DNA of 13,583 nt, from NCBI GenBank assembly GCA_910588625.1, contig CAJUQN010000076.1, positions 1-13,583 on the forward strand. Reading direction: 5' to 3'. Shown piece by piece: positions 13,551 through 13,583 of the stretch; the stretch's first letter is position 1, and the number at the start of each line of letters is the position of its first letter. The position numbers and the translations under genes are program-made. The DNA is from an uncultured Oscillospiraceae bacterium (GTDB taxonomy: Bacteria; Bacillota; Clostridia; Oscillospirales; Oscillospiraceae). Under the pieces are notes generated by a model. That model was not told the DNA's origin. It ran no database searches and worked only from the letters and a program-made list of their open reading frames with translations.

Positions 13551-13583
13551 AGTCGATCAGATCAGCCTCTTTCAGCATGACCG
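13390..13583 (-). pseudogene. Fused fragments of two serine-recombinase genes, cut by RHS DNA
   Basis: From the window edge the frame reads LKEADLIDCVLASLQAHIRH, then VVSLDELEQ. This resembles the end of the zinc-ribbon part of a large serine recombinase (13489-13583). It continues in frame into KKAWIYCRVAHNGPD, then SAEALAAQRNRLESYAKE (13390-13488), the N-terminus of a resolvase-type recombinase whose own start codon is replaced by CAG. After YAKE the family pattern (normally followed by a short loop and the S-G motif) is lost, and RHS repeat sequence begins in another frame. The piece extends beyond the window on its 5' side. It is a mosaic remnant, or an assembly joint. Confidence 0.7.

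Noticed and set aside
13243..13578. 111-codon minus-strand open frame as one intact gene
   Set aside because: Only the part above about 13390 is recombinase-like; the rest is an out-of-frame reading of RHS repeats.
9148..13580. Very long plus-strand open frames opposite the RHS array (694 and 655 codons)
   Set aside because: They are V/G/H/A-rich mirror readings of the YD-repeat codons with no domain pattern or ribosome binding site.

Overview
The window reads as accessory DNA of a GC-rich gut Firmicute, most likely Clostridia of the Oscillospiraceae type. This rests on gene style: serine recombinases with zinc ribbons, a transposase-like Rpn nuclease, a small element-type sigma factor, an RHS/YD-repeat protein, and strong AGGAGG-like ribosome binding sites. 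No rRNA, tRNA or core metabolic gene is present. Almost every gene lies on the minus strand; the exception is the DUF2325 gene at 3876-5780.

Left part (1-3866): a truncated DUF1016/YhcG-type gene with its own good promoter, a 30-bp remnant of a recombinase 3' end, an Rpn-family PD-(D/E)XK nuclease gene, and a compact operon of AbrB-like protein, 52-aa protein and large serine recombinase. The divergent plus-strand gene at 3876-5780 encodes a 634-aa protein with a coiled coil and a C-terminal DUF2325 domain. It is followed by a strong terminator.

Middle (5781-8310): about 580 bp without a convincing gene (5924-6503) that contains hairpins competing for the same arm, possibly a transfer-origin-like region. 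Next come a small sigma-70-like factor (6504-6923) behind an 11-bp palindrome, a minus-strand terminator, and a tightly coupled two-gene cassette (7335-8167). The cassette encodes a two-TM DUF6232-like protein and a 101-aa helical protein. The C-terminus of the first and the N-terminus of the second carry the same 22-residue motif (11/22 identical, ungapped), rich in G, N, T, V and I. This is the arrangement of amyloid-type signalling pairs seen in bacterial immunity and cell-death modules. An 80-bp direct repeat (90% identical) lies on each side. It carries a Shine-Dalgarno sequence, a small leader ORF and a long hairpin whose 8-nt loop is inverted between the two copies. The loop orientation decides whether the leader ORF stops at 21 codons or runs on to overlap the start of the membrane protein gene.

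Right part (8311-13583): a large RHS/YD-repeat protein on the minus strand, with an AT-rich, unrecognised C-terminal tip (candidate toxin) and a 49-aa one-TM protein just downstream (candidate immunity protein). The RHS reading frame is broken near 11190. Its 5' end is joined at about 13390 to recombinase fragments instead of a normal RHS N-terminus, so as it stands the locus looks like a rearranged or silent RHS cassette. The whole window is consistent with a mosaic of mobile and conflict-related modules.
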